Positions 17,452 through 25,989 of a stretch of DNA of 64,000 bases are shown here, piece by piece (the stretch's first letter is position 1; the number at the start of each line of letters is the position of its first letter). Made by a program: the position numbers and the translations under genes. The notes under the pieces were generated by a model. The model saw only the letters and a program-made list of their open reading frames with translations. It did no database searches and was not told the origin of the DNA. Source of the DNA: Streptomyces sp. WMMB 322. GTDB lineage: Bacteria; Actinomycetota; Actinomycetes; Streptomycetales; Streptomycetaceae. The stretch covers positions 484,941-548,940 of the forward strand of contig NZ_FMHI01000002.1 in NCBI RefSeq assembly GCF_900090145.1, in the 5' to 3' direction.

Positions 17452-18945
17452 GTGGACCACAACACGTCGCACAAGGCGGCAGCGGAGGAGCCTCGTCCGC
17501 ACAGCGGCGCGGGCGATCCGGCAGCTCCCGGCGATCCGGCAGCTCCGGCCGGTCCGGGCGAGGACGCCGGCATGAGCCGCGCACGCCGCAAGGACCTGAC
17601 GAAGGCGTTCACCGCCAGCCTCACCGGCACCTCGCTGGAGTGGTACGACTTCGCCGTCTACTCGGCCGCGTCCGCGCTCGTCTTCGGGAAGCTCTTCTTC
17701 CCCTCCGGCGATCACCTCACGGGCACGCTGCTCGCGTTCTCCACGTACGCGGTCGGCTACGTCTCCCGCCCGCTCGGGGGCTTCGTCTTCGGACGGCTCG
17801 GCGACGTGATCGGGCGCAAGCGCGTCCTCGTCGCCACGCTCGTCCTCGTCGGCGTCGCCACCTTCCTGATCGGCTGCCTCCCGACACACGCCGTGGCCGG
17901 GCCGGTCGCTCCCGCGCTGCTGGTCCTGCTGCGCTTCGCCCAAGGTGTGGGCGTCGGCGGCGAATGGGGCGGCGCCGTGCTGCTCTCCAGTGAGTTCGGC
18001 GATACACGGCGACGCGGATTCTGGGCCTCCGCGGCCCAGGTCGGGCCGCCCGTCGGCAACCTCATGGCCAACGGCGCCCTCGCTGCGCTCGGGGCGATCC
18101 TGACCGAGGAGCAGTTCCTCTCCTTCGGCTGGCGCATCGCGTTCCTGCTCTCCGGCGTGCTGGTCGTCTTCGGGCTGTGGGTCCGCACGCACCTGGAGGA
18201 GACGCCGGTCTTCAAGGCGGTCGAAGCGGGCGGCGAACGTCCCGAGGCCCCGGTCCGGGAGGTGTTCGCCCAGCAGCGCAGGCCGCTGGTCGCCGCGATC
18301 CTCTCCCGGGTCGCGCCCGACGTCCTCTACGCGATGTTCACCGTCTTCGTGCTGACCTACGTGACGGAGGAGCTCGGCATGCCCAGGGGCCAGGCTCTCA
18401 CCGCGGTGCTCATCGGCTCCGGGCTGCAGATCTTCCTCATCCCGCTCGCGGGAGCGCTCTCCGACCACTGGAACCGCCGTCGCCTGTATCTGGGGGCGGC
18501 CGTCGCCGCGGGCGTCTGGCCGTTCGTCTTCTTCCCGCTGGCGGAGACGCGTTCGTGGCTGCTGATCGTGCTGGGAGTCATCGGCGCGCTCGTCATCCAC
18601 TCGATGCTCTACGGGCCGCAGGCGGCCTTCGTCGCCGAGCAGTTCAGCCCGCGGCTGCGCTACACCGGTTCCTCGCTCGCGTACACGCTGGCGGGGGTCA
18701 TCGGCGGTGCTGTCGCTCCGCTCGTGTTCACCGCGCTGCTCGGCAAGTTCGGCACCTGGCTGCCGCTCGCGGGGTACATCGTGCTGACCGCCGTGCTTAC
18801 GGTGACGGGTGTGCTGCTCGGCCGGGACGCCGACCACGCGGAGGACGAGGAGTACACAAGGCTGGTCGGCGGCAACGGCGACGGCAGCGGGGCGGGTGGT
18901 CCGGAGCGGACTCCCTCCTCGTCCTATGCCGTGAAGTCGCGGTGA
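17452..18945 (+). CDS. MHS-family MFS transporter (metabolite:H+ symporter)
   Basis: About 497 residues with 12 helices. The MHS subfamily is indicated by GTSLEWYDFAVYSAASALVF in helix 1, GRLGDVIGRKRVLV after helix 2 and GVGVGGEWGGAVLLSSEF in helix 5. Relatives carry citrate, ketoglutarate, shikimate or proline-type solutes. I use the GTG at 17452 with GAGGAAG before it, because the earlier ATG at 17410 lies inside the operator; an ATG at 17572 is also possible. The nitrilase gene follows and is probably co-transcribed. Confidence 0.85.
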   Translation: MDHNTSHKAAAEEPRPHSGAGDPAAPGDPAAPAGPGEDAGMSRARRKDLTKAFTASLTGTSLEWYDFAVYSAASALVFGKLFFPSGDHLTGTLLAFSTYAVGYVSRPLGGFVFGRLGDVIGRKRVLVATLVLVGVATFLIGCLPTHAVAGPVAPALLVLLRFAQGVGVGGEWGGAVLLSSEFGDTRRRGFWASAAQVGPPVGNLMANGALAALGAILTEEQFLSFGWRIAFLLSGVLVVFGLWVRTHLEETPVFKAVEAGGERPEAPVREVFAQQRRPLVAAILSRVAPDVLYAMFTVFVLTYVTEELGMPRGQALTAVLIGSGLQIFLIPLAGALSDHWNRRRLYLGAAVAAGVWPFVFFPLAETRSWLLIVLGVIGALVIHSMLYGPQAAFVAEQFSPRLRYTGSSLAYTLAGVIGGAVAPLVFTALLGKFGTWLPLAGYIVLTAVLTVTGVLLGRDADHAEDEEYTRLVGGNGDGSGAGGPERTPSSSYAVKSR

Positions 18946-18951
18946 CCGCGG

Positions 18952-18986
18952 CCGGGCCGGGCCGCGGTGACCGCGGCCCGGCCCGG
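18952..18986 (+). terminator. GC-only hairpin after the MHS transporter
   Basis: A perfect 16-bp stem (18952-18967 with 18971-18986) and a TGA loop follow the stop codon by six bases. CGCGGTGACCGCGGCC, which contains the stop, is repeated with a 25-base period and creates the hairpin. Without a T run it may only attenuate transcription into the nitrilase gene. Confidence 0.5.
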
Positions 18987-18987
18987 C

Positions 18988-19070
18988 CGGCGCCCGGAGC
19001 CCGCCCGCCCGGAGCCCGCCCGCCCGAAGCCCGACCGTTCGAAGTCCGGCCGCTGCAAGCCGGCCCCTTC
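18988..19070. repeat. 15-bp degenerate tandem repeat
   Basis: Units close to CGCCCGGAGCCCGCC recur with a 15-base period between the transporter and the nitrilase gene, becoming more divergent toward 19070. They contain no start signal and are not considered coding. Confidence 0.6.
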
Positions 19071-19108
19071 GACCCGAATCGCTCGACCTTGCGGAAAGGA
19101 GACAGCCA

Positions 19109-19912
19109 GTGACGACGCTCCGCACAGCGCTGTGCCAGTTCACCGCGGCCACCGACCCCGAGGAGAATCTGCGCACCATCGACGTCATGGCCGCGCAGGC
19201 GGCCCGGGAGGGCGCACAGCTGGCCGTCTTCCCGGAAGCGGCGATGGCCCGCTTCGGTATCCCGCTCGGACCGGTGGCGCAGCCGCTGGACGGGCCGTGG
19301 GCGGAGGGCGTGCGCGGGATCGCCCGCCTGCACGGACTCACCGTGGTGGCGGGGATGTTCACGCCGTCGTCCGACGGCCGTGTCACCAACACCCTGATCG
19401 CCACCGGCCCGGACGTGGACGCCGCCTACGACAAGATTCATCTGTACGACGCGTTCGGCTTCTCCGAGTCGGACACGGTCGCCCCCGGCGAGAAGGTCGT
19501 CACCATCGACGTCGCGGGTGTGCGCGTCGGCCTGGCGACCTGCTACGACGTACGGTTCCCGGAGCTCTTCCGCGCGCACGCCGACGAGGGCGCCGTGCTC
19601 TCCGTGCTGCCCGCGTCGTGGGGCGCCGGCCCCTTGAAGCTCGACCACTGGCGGCTGCTCACCAGGGCGCGGGCACTGGACGCGACGCTGTGGGTGGCCG
19701 CAGTCGGCCAGGCGCCGCCCGGCCCCGACGGGGACATCCGGCAGCCGACGAAGGCGCCGACCGGTGTCGGGCACAGCCTCCTCGTGGGACCTGACGGCCA
19801 GGTGCGCGAAGAGGCCGGGGAGGCGACCGAGCTGATCGTGGCCGACGTGGACGCGGACGAAGTGGCCAAGGTGCGCCGGGCGGTGGCGGTCCTGGACAAC
19901 CGCAGGCTCTGA
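19109..19912 (+). CDS. Carbon-nitrogen hydrolase (nitrilase superfamily)
   Basis: A 267-residue enzyme with the complete Glu-Lys-Cys catalytic triad: Glu43 in FPEAAM, Lys109 in YDKIHLYD and Cys145 in ATCYDVRFPEL. ASWGAG and an RARALDATLW block complete the family profile. It most resembles the amidase/omega-amidase branch, which hydrolyses C-N bonds of small amides, rather than true nitrilases. The GTG at 19109 follows GAAAGGAG. Together with the DUF2848 protein and transporter it suggests uptake and degradation of an amide-bearing acid, which is inference from context. The last codons merge into a 22-bp repeat array. Confidence 0.88.
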   Translation: MTTLRTALCQFTAATDPEENLRTIDVMAAQAAREGAQLAVFPEAAMARFGIPLGPVAQPLDGPWAEGVRGIARLHGLTVVAGMFTPSSDGRVTNTLIATGPDVDAAYDKIHLYDAFGFSESDTVAPGEKVVTIDVAGVRVGLATCYDVRFPELFRAHADEGAVLSVLPASWGAGPLKLDHWRLLTRARALDATLWVAAVGQAPPGPDGDIRQPTKAPTGVGHSLLVGPDGQVREEAGEATELIVADVDADEVAKVRRAVAVLDNRRL

Positions 19913-20064
19913 GCCGGACGACCGCGGGGCCAGAACCGACGACCTCATGCTCTGGGCCGTACGACCGCAGGATCCGACCCCGGCGACTGCAGGCTCTGGC
20001 CCGTACGACCGAAGGCTTCGAACCCGAGGACCGCAGGGTCCGGACCCGTCGACCGCAGGCGCCG
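19890..20064. repeat. Eight-copy 22-bp tandem repeat array
   Basis: Units near CCCGTACGACCGCAGGCTCTG start at 19890, 19912, 19934, 19955, 19977, 19999, 20021 and 20043. All are 22 bases except the third, which is 21. The conserved core is GACCGCAGG. The array begins in the last seven codons of the nitrilase gene and runs through its stop. There are no unique spacers, so it is not a CRISPR. It lies between convergent genes. Confidence 0.85.
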
Positions 20065-20196
20065 GGCCGTGGGCACGGCCCGCGCTTCGGCCGGGCGGGA
20101 CAGCGGACCGCGGCCCGACGGCCGCTCCCGTGGGGGCGCCCAGCGGGGCCGGGCCCCTCGTGGCGGGCCGCGGCCGGCACCCCTGTGAGCGACCGG

Positions 20197-20823
20197 TCAG
20201 CCCTCGGTGAGGATGCGCCGCGTGGCCGCGATGTGGTCGTCGATCGCCGCGCACGCGACGTCCGCGCGTTCGGCCGCCAGCGCCGTGACGATGTGGCGGT
20301 GTTCGGCGCAGACCTCGTTCTGCCGCCCCGGAGAGCGGTAGAGGGCGCTGACACCGGCCCTGACCTGGCGGCTGCGCAGTGCCTCGTACTGCTTGGCCAT
20401 CAGCTTGTTGCCGGCGGCGGCGATGAGCGTCGCGTGGAAGCGGTGGTCGGCCTCGATGAACTCCTTGGCCTTCTCGCTGCCGCGCAGCGCGGTCTGTTCC
20501 TCGAGGATCCTGTCCATCTCGGCGACGGGCGCCGTGCCCGTCTCGACCGTACGGCGGGCGGCGTACCGCTCCAGCAGGGCGCGCATCTCCATCAGTTCGC
20601 TGATCTCACGGCCGGAGAGCGGCGCGATGTAGGCACCCCTTTTCGGGACGAGGCTGACCAGTTCCTCGGCGGCGAGCAGCAGCAGCGCCTCGCGGATGGG
20701 GGTGCGGGAGATGCCGACGCGGTCGGCGATCATCTGCTCGGAGAGGAACTCCCCCTGCATCGCGGGATCGGTCAGCACGGTCTCCTTGAGAAACCGGTAC
20801 GCCTTCTCGCGTCCTGATGTCAA
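20197..20823 (-). CDS. GntR-family regulator with FCD domain
   Basis: A 208-residue FadR-subfamily repressor: winged helix at about 1-70 (EFLSEQMIADRVGISRTPIREALLLL) and FCD ligand domain with the metal/acid-binding His residues (EADHRFHATLIAAAGN, CAEHRHIVTAL). The TTG at 20823 is chosen because GGGAGG precedes it and the fold begins there; upstream sequence is promoter DNA. A GCATACNNGCTGTATAC site lies about 100 bases upstream, and two copies lie at the DUF2848/MFS promoters. It is therefore the likely autoregulated repressor of this cassette. Confidence 0.87.
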   Translation of the reverse strand: MTSGREKAYRFLKETVLTDPAMQGEFLSEQMIADRVGISRTPIREALLLLAAEELVSLVPKRGAYIAPLSGREISELMEMRALLERYAARRTVETGTAPVAEMDRILEEQTALRGSEKAKEFIEADHRFHATLIAAAGNKLMAKQYEALRSRQVRAGVSALYRSPGRQNEVCAEHRHIVTALAAERADVACAAIDDHIAATRRILTEG

Positions 20824-21224
20824 AGCGAGCCTCCCCGCCGGCGTCGTCCGCGCCCGGCCTGCCCAGGGGGCGCGCCGGCCGGCCCGGCTGCGGCCCCGCG
20901 TCCGTCGTCCTGCACACGCTTCTTGCATACAGGCTGTATACGGACTACACACCATCTGCACGCGCCTTGTCCAGCCCGCCCGCCTTCGGGTGGACGACGG
21001 CACCGGCTGGCGTGGTGAGTCCGCGCCGCGTGAGCGGCTTCCTAGTGTCGCCGCTGACGGACCGCTCCGCGGTGCGCTGCCGGCCCCGCTCGGGGTGCTC
21101 GGTCGTGATGACGGCCCGTCATGTCAACGGCGCTCCCTTCGCTCCTTCTGCGAGACCCACGGGGGCGCCCGCCGTCCCCCGGGTCCAACGGCACAGCCCC
21201 GCGGCCCAGAACAGGTGGGTGTCG
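20824..21224. other. Divergent intergenic region with GntR operator
   Basis: Apart from the operator at 20925-20941 there is no supported feature in this spacer between the GntR and NHL-repeat genes. Open frames running through it lack ribosome sites. Confidence 0.5.
20925..20941. promoter_or_regulatory. GntR operator (autoregulatory site)
   Basis: GCATACAGGCTGTATAC differs from the 17386 site only at the two central free positions. It is also a near-perfect dyad (GCATACAG / CTGTATAC). Confidence 0.75.
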
Positions 21225-22556
21225 ATGAGCCCCTCTCCACTCCGCGACCACTCCGGCGACCCGGACTCCCGGGAACCGTCACGTGCACCACGCGCGCGAC
21301 GACAGCCGTGGTGGAAACGCCTTCTCCCGCACGGCCGTTCGTGGCGCCGCCGCGCGACGGCCATGACGGCGGTCGCCGTCCTGTGCACGGCCGGGCTGGG
21401 CGCCGCCCCGGCCGCACCTGCGCCGGGCGGCGGCAAGCCGCCGGGCGGGGGCGGCGAGGCCCTGTACGTCAGCGACTTCGCCTCGAACGACGTCCAGAAG
21501 TTCCTCCTCCCGGAAGGCCCGCAGAGCGCGGTTCCCACCACGGGACTGTCCCGTCCGACCTATCTGGCGTTCGACCGTGGCGGCGCCCTGTACATCTCCG
21601 ACACCGTCAACAGCCGGATCGTGAAGGTCACTGCGGCAGGCGAACAGACGACCGTCCCCACCGAGGGCCTGCTGCGTCCCCTCGGGCTGGCGCTCAGCAA
21701 GGCCGGAGACCTCTACATCGCCGACAGCTTCAACGACCGTGTGGTGAAGGTGGCCGCGGGAGGCGGGCAGACGACCGTCCCCACTGAGGGCCTTCTCCAC
21801 CCGGACGGCCTGGCGCTCGACGAGAAGCGGAACGAGCTCTACATCTCCGACTTCGTCAACGACCGTGTGGTGAAGGTGCCGACGGGCGGAGGCGCGCAGA
21901 CCACCGTCCCCACGAGCGGTCTCTCCCAGCCGACCGGCCTGGCGCTCGGCCCGCGCGGCGACCGGCTCTACATCTCGGACTCCGGCAACAACCGGGTGGT
22001 GAAGGTGCGGACGGCCGGGTCCGGGCAGACGACGGTGCCCACCAGCGGCCTGGCGAGCCCGCAGGGACTGGCGCTCGACCGTGAACGCGCGCTGTACGTC
22101 GCGGACTTCGGGAACGACCGGGTCGTCCGGGTGCCTTCGGGCGGCGGCGGGCAGACCACTGTGCCCCTGGTGGGGCTGACCACTCCCGTCGGCCTCGCGG
22201 TCCGGAAGGAGCCCGCGGGCACCCGGCTCGAGGCACGCCCGGCGACCGCCGAACGCGGGACCGGTCCTCCGCTGCTGAAGGTGAGGGGCCTTTCCGCGAA
22301 ACTGACCGGTGCGCACGGCAGGCCGCTCGCCGGCCGGACGGTCGAGTTCAGCAACGCCTCGCGGAGCAAGCAGCTGTGCCGGGCGGTCACCGGCAAGAAG
22401 GGCCTCGCCCGGTGCGAGGCCACGATCCGCGGCAGCCGGGCGCAGGTCGGCCGTCTCCTCCGCGACCTGGTCCGCGACGGCTACCGCGCGTCCTTCTCCG
22501 GGACCGACGCCCACAAGCCCGCCACGGACACCGCGGCAGTCCGGGTCAAGCGCTGA
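21225..22556 (+). CDS. Secreted NHL-repeat beta-propeller protein with Ig-like tail
   Basis: A 443-residue exported protein. A basic region (RRQPWWKRLL...RRR) and hydrophobic core ending near APAAPAPGG form the signal. Six NHL blades of about 42 residues follow, each with the pattern GL-x-x-P-x-GLAL ... LYI(A/S)D-x-x-N-(D/N)RVVKV. The C-terminal part (GLSAKLTGAHGRPLAGRTVEFS) resembles a bacterial Ig-like domain. NHL propellers bind proteins or act as lyases; no catalytic residues could be assigned. ATG at 21225 follows AGGTGG. Confidence 0.85.
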   Translation: MSPSPLRDHSGDPDSREPSRAPRARRQPWWKRLLPHGRSWRRRATAMTAVAVLCTAGLGAAPAAPAPGGGKPPGGGGEALYVSDFASNDVQKFLLPEGPQSAVPTTGLSRPTYLAFDRGGALYISDTVNSRIVKVTAAGEQTTVPTEGLLRPLGLALSKAGDLYIADSFNDRVVKVAAGGGQTTVPTEGLLHPDGLALDEKRNELYISDFVNDRVVKVPTGGGAQTTVPTSGLSQPTGLALGPRGDRLYISDSGNNRVVKVRTAGSGQTTVPTSGLASPQGLALDRERALYVADFGNDRVVRVPSGGGGQTTVPLVGLTTPVGLAVRKEPAGTRLEARPATAERGTGPPLLKVRGLSAKLTGAHGRPLAGRTVEFSNASRSKQLCRAVTGKKGLARCEATIRGSRAQVGRLLRDLVRDGYRASFSGTDAHKPATDTAAVRVKR

Positions 22557-23089
22557 CGGGACGGGTCGAGGACGCGCCGACGGGACACCGACGAGCGGGT
22601 CACGGCGTTGCGGGTCACGGCCTGACGGGGGCAACGCCGTGCCCCGCCGATGCCCTGCCCCGCAACGTCGTCTCCCGCCGATGCCCTGCCCCGCTGTGCC
22701 TGGCCCGCAACGCCGTGACCCGCGCCGCCGGCGGGGCCGCCGCACCCCCGCGTCACCAGCCGGAGGGCTGCCCCGGCCCGTCGGACGGGAGTCATCCGGA
22801 GTGATCCGGAGTCATCCCTGGGCACCCGGAGGCATTCAACTCCCGGCGCCCGAACGGCACTTGCCTCCGGGCCCGCACGGGAGGACAGCCCGAGCCGTGG
22901 CGCGCTCTCCCGGGTGGGCCCGGAGGTCGGGCGGCTGGGCCGACGGGGTGGTTCCCATGACGCCGAGGACGCCGTTCGGCAGCGGTGCGAGCACACCGCC
23001 CGTCCGCCTCCGCACGATGTACGCATCCGACCCCTGCCGCCGCCCGTCGACCCGTTGCCGGCCGTCGTCGGCCTCGTGAAGGAGCGCAT
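22557..23089. other. Intergenic region with direct and inverted repeats
   Basis: A 20-bp segment, GCGGGTCACGGCGTTGCGGG at 22595-22614, has its exact reverse complement at 22704-22723. Between them GCCGATGCCCTGCCCCGC is directly repeated 30 bases apart. Around 22789-22817 GATCCGGAGT-like units repeat. No credible gene is present. Confidence 0.55.
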
Positions 23090-23854
23090 GTGAACGCGTC
23101 CCCCACTCCCGGTGAGTCACAGCAGGACCGGCAAGAGCCGGGACCGCCGCCCGCGCGCTACGACGACCTGCGCGCGCTGATCTTCAACTGCACGCTCAAG
23201 CGGTCACCGGAGACGAGCAACACCCGGGGACTCATCGACCGCTGCGCCGCGATCATGACCGGGCAGGGCGTGCGGGTCGACGTGGTCAGAGCCGTCGACC
23301 GCGACATCGCCACCGGCGTCTGGCCCGACATGACGGAGCACGGCTGGGAGAGCGACGCCTGGCCCGAGCTGTACCAGCAGGTCCTGGACTCCGACATCCT
23401 CGTGCTGGCCGGCCCGATCTGGCTCGGCGACAACAGCTCCGTGACCAAGCGCGTCATCGAGCGCCTCTATGCCTGCTCCAGCCTCCTCAACGACCGTGGA
23501 CAGTACTCGTACTACGGGCGGGTCGGCGGCTGCCTCATCACGGGGAACGAGGACGGCGTCAAGCACTGCGCGATGAACGTGCTCTACAGCCTCCAGCACC
23601 TCGGCTACACCATTCCTCCGCAGGCCGACGCCGGCTGGATCGGCGAGGCCGGGCCGGGGCCCTCGTACCTCGACCCGGGTTCCGGCGGCCCGGAGAACAG
23701 CTTCACCAATCGCAACGTCTCCTTCATGACGTGGAACCTGATGCACTTGGCGCGGATGCTGAAGGACGCCGGGGGCGTGCCCGCGTACGGCAACCAGCGC
23801 ACGTCCTGGGACGCGGGCTGCCGCCACGACCACGACAACCCCGAGCACAGGTGA
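23090..23854 (+). CDS. Flavodoxin-like NAD(P)H-dependent oxidoreductase
   Basis: A 254-residue protein with the flavodoxin-type FMN reductase fold: ALIFNCTLKRSPETSNTRGL (phosphate-binding loop), DSDILVLAGPIWLGDNSS and GRVGGCLITGNEDGVKHCAMNVLYSLQHLGYTIPP. The family uses FMN and NAD(P)H to reduce quinones, azo compounds or nitroaromatics. The GTG at 23090 is preferred because AAGGAG lies six bases before; the overlapping ATG reads into a stop at once. The partner electron acceptor is unknown. Confidence 0.83.
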   Translation: MNASPTPGESQQDRQEPGPPPARYDDLRALIFNCTLKRSPETSNTRGLIDRCAAIMTGQGVRVDVVRAVDRDIATGVWPDMTEHGWESDAWPELYQQVLDSDILVLAGPIWLGDNSSVTKRVIERLYACSSLLNDRGQYSYYGRVGGCLITGNEDGVKHCAMNVLYSLQHLGYTIPPQADAGWIGEAGPGPSYLDPGSGGPENSFTNRNVSFMTWNLMHLARMLKDAGGVPAYGNQRTSWDAGCRHDHDNPEHR

Positions 23855-24013
23855 CGCGCCCCCGCATCCCCGCGACCCGCATCCCGGCACCCCCACGCCC
23901 CCGCGGCGTCCTGCGTCGCGGGTACCCAGCCGGTCCCGCGTAACCTGCTGCGGCAGGCCGGGCGTCGCGGGGTGACTCCCGCCCGGTGAGGACGGGATGA
24001 GAGAGGGTCCGGG

Positions 24014-24784
24014 ATGGCAAGGGTCGTGGTCGTCAGCGGCGGGGGTACGGGGATCGGGCGCGCCGTCGCCCGCAGGTTCGCGGCCGACGGTGACCGCGTG
24101 CTGCTCGTGGGGCGCCGGGAGGCGGTGTTGCGGGAGGCCGCGGAGGCGCTGGCGGCGGACGGCGACGTGTGCGGGGAGATTAGGACCCTCGCCGCCGACC
24201 TCACCGTGCCGGAGGAGGCGCAGCGCGTGCGCGACGAGACCGGCAGGCGCTACGGGCGCGTCGATGTGCTGGTCAACAACGCGGGCGGCAACGCCGAACT
24301 GTCCTCCGACGAAGGGAAGGTGCCCGGCGGCCTCGCCGGTGTCGCACGGCAGTGGAGGTCGAACTTCGACGCCAACGTGCTCACGGCGGTTCTCCTCACC
24401 GAGGCGCTCGGCGACCTCCTTCAGGAGCCCGGCCGCCGTGTCGTGCTGGTCAGCTCCATCGCGGCGTACCGCGGTTCCGGTACGGGTTCGTACGCGGCGG
24501 CGAAGGCGGCGCTGCATCCGTTCGCGTACGACATGGCGGGCCGGCTCGGTCCGCACGGAGCGACGGTCAACGCCGTGGCTCCCGGCTACATCGAGCAGAC
24601 GGATTTCTTCGGCGGCCGCATGACGGAGGAACGCCGCCGGATGCTGATCGGGCAGACGGTCACCGGCCGCGTCGGCACGCCCGCCGACGTGGCGGAGACC
24701 GTTCACTGGCTGGCGTCGCCGGGCGCGCAGCATGTCACCGGCCAGATCGTGCAGGTCAACGGGGGCGCGCGGTACGGCAATTGA
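24014..24784 (+). CDS. Short-chain dehydrogenase/reductase
   Basis: A 256-residue classical SDR. Cofactor motif GGGTGIG (9-15), NNAGG (88-92), and the catalytic Ser148, Tyr160 and Lys164 (SSIAAYRGSGTGSYAAAK) are all in place. The typical C-terminal segment VTGQIVQVNGGARYG is also present. Arg35 after strand 2 (VGRRE) suggests NADP(H). Its substrate is not predictable. ATG at 24014 follows GAGAGGG. It is followed by 236 bases of non-coding DNA. Confidence 0.88.
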   Translation: MARVVVVSGGGTGIGRAVARRFAADGDRVLLVGRREAVLREAAEALAADGDVCGEIRTLAADLTVPEEAQRVRDETGRRYGRVDVLVNNAGGNAELSSDEGKVPGGLAGVARQWRSNFDANVLTAVLLTEALGDLLQEPGRRVVLVSSIAAYRGSGTGSYAAAKAALHPFAYDMAGRLGPHGATVNAVAPGYIEQTDFFGGRMTEERRRMLIGQTVTGRVGTPADVAETVHWLASPGAQHVTGQIVQVNGGARYGN

Positions 24785-25020
24785 CCCATGAGCGCGACGG
24801 CCGGACGACGCGACGGCGGCGGTCCGCGGAGGGCTGCCGCCGCCGGTCCGCCGCCACCGGTCCGCCGCCGTCCTTCGCCGCCGCCGTCCGCCCCCGGCCC
24901 GCGACGGCAGCTTCGTTCCCGAGCCGCTCCGGCGGCCATACGGACATTTCTCGGCCGCCTCGTGCCGTCGGTGCCCGCCCACGGGGAACGCTCCCCTCAG
25001 ACGCGGAGGAGGCGGTCGCC

Positions 25021-25989
25021 ATGGAATGGACGGGGACGCGGCGGGCGGTGCTGCTGACGGCGGGGCTGTCGCTGCTGGGAGCGGCCTGCGACTCCGGTGA
25101 CGGCGGCGGAGGCGGGGGTGGCGACGACGGGGAGCGTTCGCCGTTCACCGGCCGGAAGGGCGCCGGCGACAAGGTGCTGGCGGTCAAGATCGACAACGTT
25201 GAGGCAGCCAGGCCGCACACCGGTCTGGGCAAGGCCGACATCGTCTACATCGAGCAGGTCGAGGCCGGCCTCACCCGGATAATGGCTGTCTTCGCCTCCC
25301 GGCTCCCGTCGCTCGTCGGGCCCGTGCGCAGCGCCCGCGAGTCCGACCTGGAGCTGCTGCGCCAGTTCGACCACCCCGGTCTCGCCTACTCCGGCGTCCA
25401 GTCCAAGCTGCGTTCCAGGATCGAATCGGCGCCGTTGGCCGCGCTCTTCCCGGGGCGTGTGCGCGAGGCGTACGTACGCAAAGGCGACCGGCCCGCACCG
25501 CACAATCTCTATCTGCGTCCCGGCCGTGCTCTCGCCTCGGACGCGGCCGCCGACGTGGGGGCGCCCCGCGACATCGGGTTCCGATTCGGTGCCGCGCCGG
25601 ACGGGGGCCGGAAGACGCCGGGGCGCAGTGTCCGCTTCCCGTCCGCGCGCTTCTCCTTCGACTGGTCGGCGGACAGGGGACGTTGGCTGGTCTCCATGGA
25701 CGGCTCCCCGGCCCGTACGACCGACGCCGGACGGCTGGAGGCGGCCACAGTTGTGGTGCAGTACGTGAAGATCCGCGACTCCGAGCTCGGTGACAGGGGC
25801 GGCAACATCACCCCGTTCACCGAGTCGGTGGGCGAGGGGCGGGCGCTGGTGCTGCGGGACGGCAAGGAGTACGAGGCCCGCTGGGAGCGTCCGTCGGCGA
25901 CGGGCGGCACGACGTTCACCGATGCGGACGGGAAGCGGCTGGCTTTCGCGCGCGGCCAGGTGTGGGTGGCGCTCGCGCCGTCCGGCTGA
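25021..25989 (+). CDS. DUF3048 lipoprotein (paralog of 11313-12392)
   Basis: A 322-residue protein with a lipoprotein signal: RRAVLLTAGLSLLGAAC, Cys at about 23, then an acidic Gly/Asp linker. The DUF3048 blocks are in the same order as in the first copy: SPFTGRK, VLAVKIDNVEAARPHTG, ADIVYIEQVEAGLTRIMAVFAS, VGPVRSAR, RPAPHNLYL and WERPSATGGTTF. The GGAGGAGG ribosome site before ATG 25021 is very strong. The role of YerB-like lipoproteins is unproven; envelope function is inferred from location. Confidence 0.86.
   Translation: MEWTGTRRAVLLTAGLSLLGAACDSGDGGGGGGGDDGERSPFTGRKGAGDKVLAVKIDNVEAARPHTGLGKADIVYIEQVEAGLTRIMAVFASRLPSLVGPVRSARESDLELLRQFDHPGLAYSGVQSKLRSRIESAPLAALFPGRVREAYVRKGDRPAPHNLYLRPGRALASDAAADVGAPRDIGFRFGAAPDGGRKTPGRSVRFPSARFSFDWSADRGRWLVSMDGSPARTTDAGRLEAATVVVQYVKIRDSELGDRGGNITPFTESVGEGRALVLRDGKEYEARWERPSATGGTTFTDADGKRLAFARGQVWVALAPSG

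Noticed and set aside
19890..20064. CRISPR-like array
   Set aside because: Repeats are directly adjacent, degenerate and without unique spacers; no cas genes nearby.
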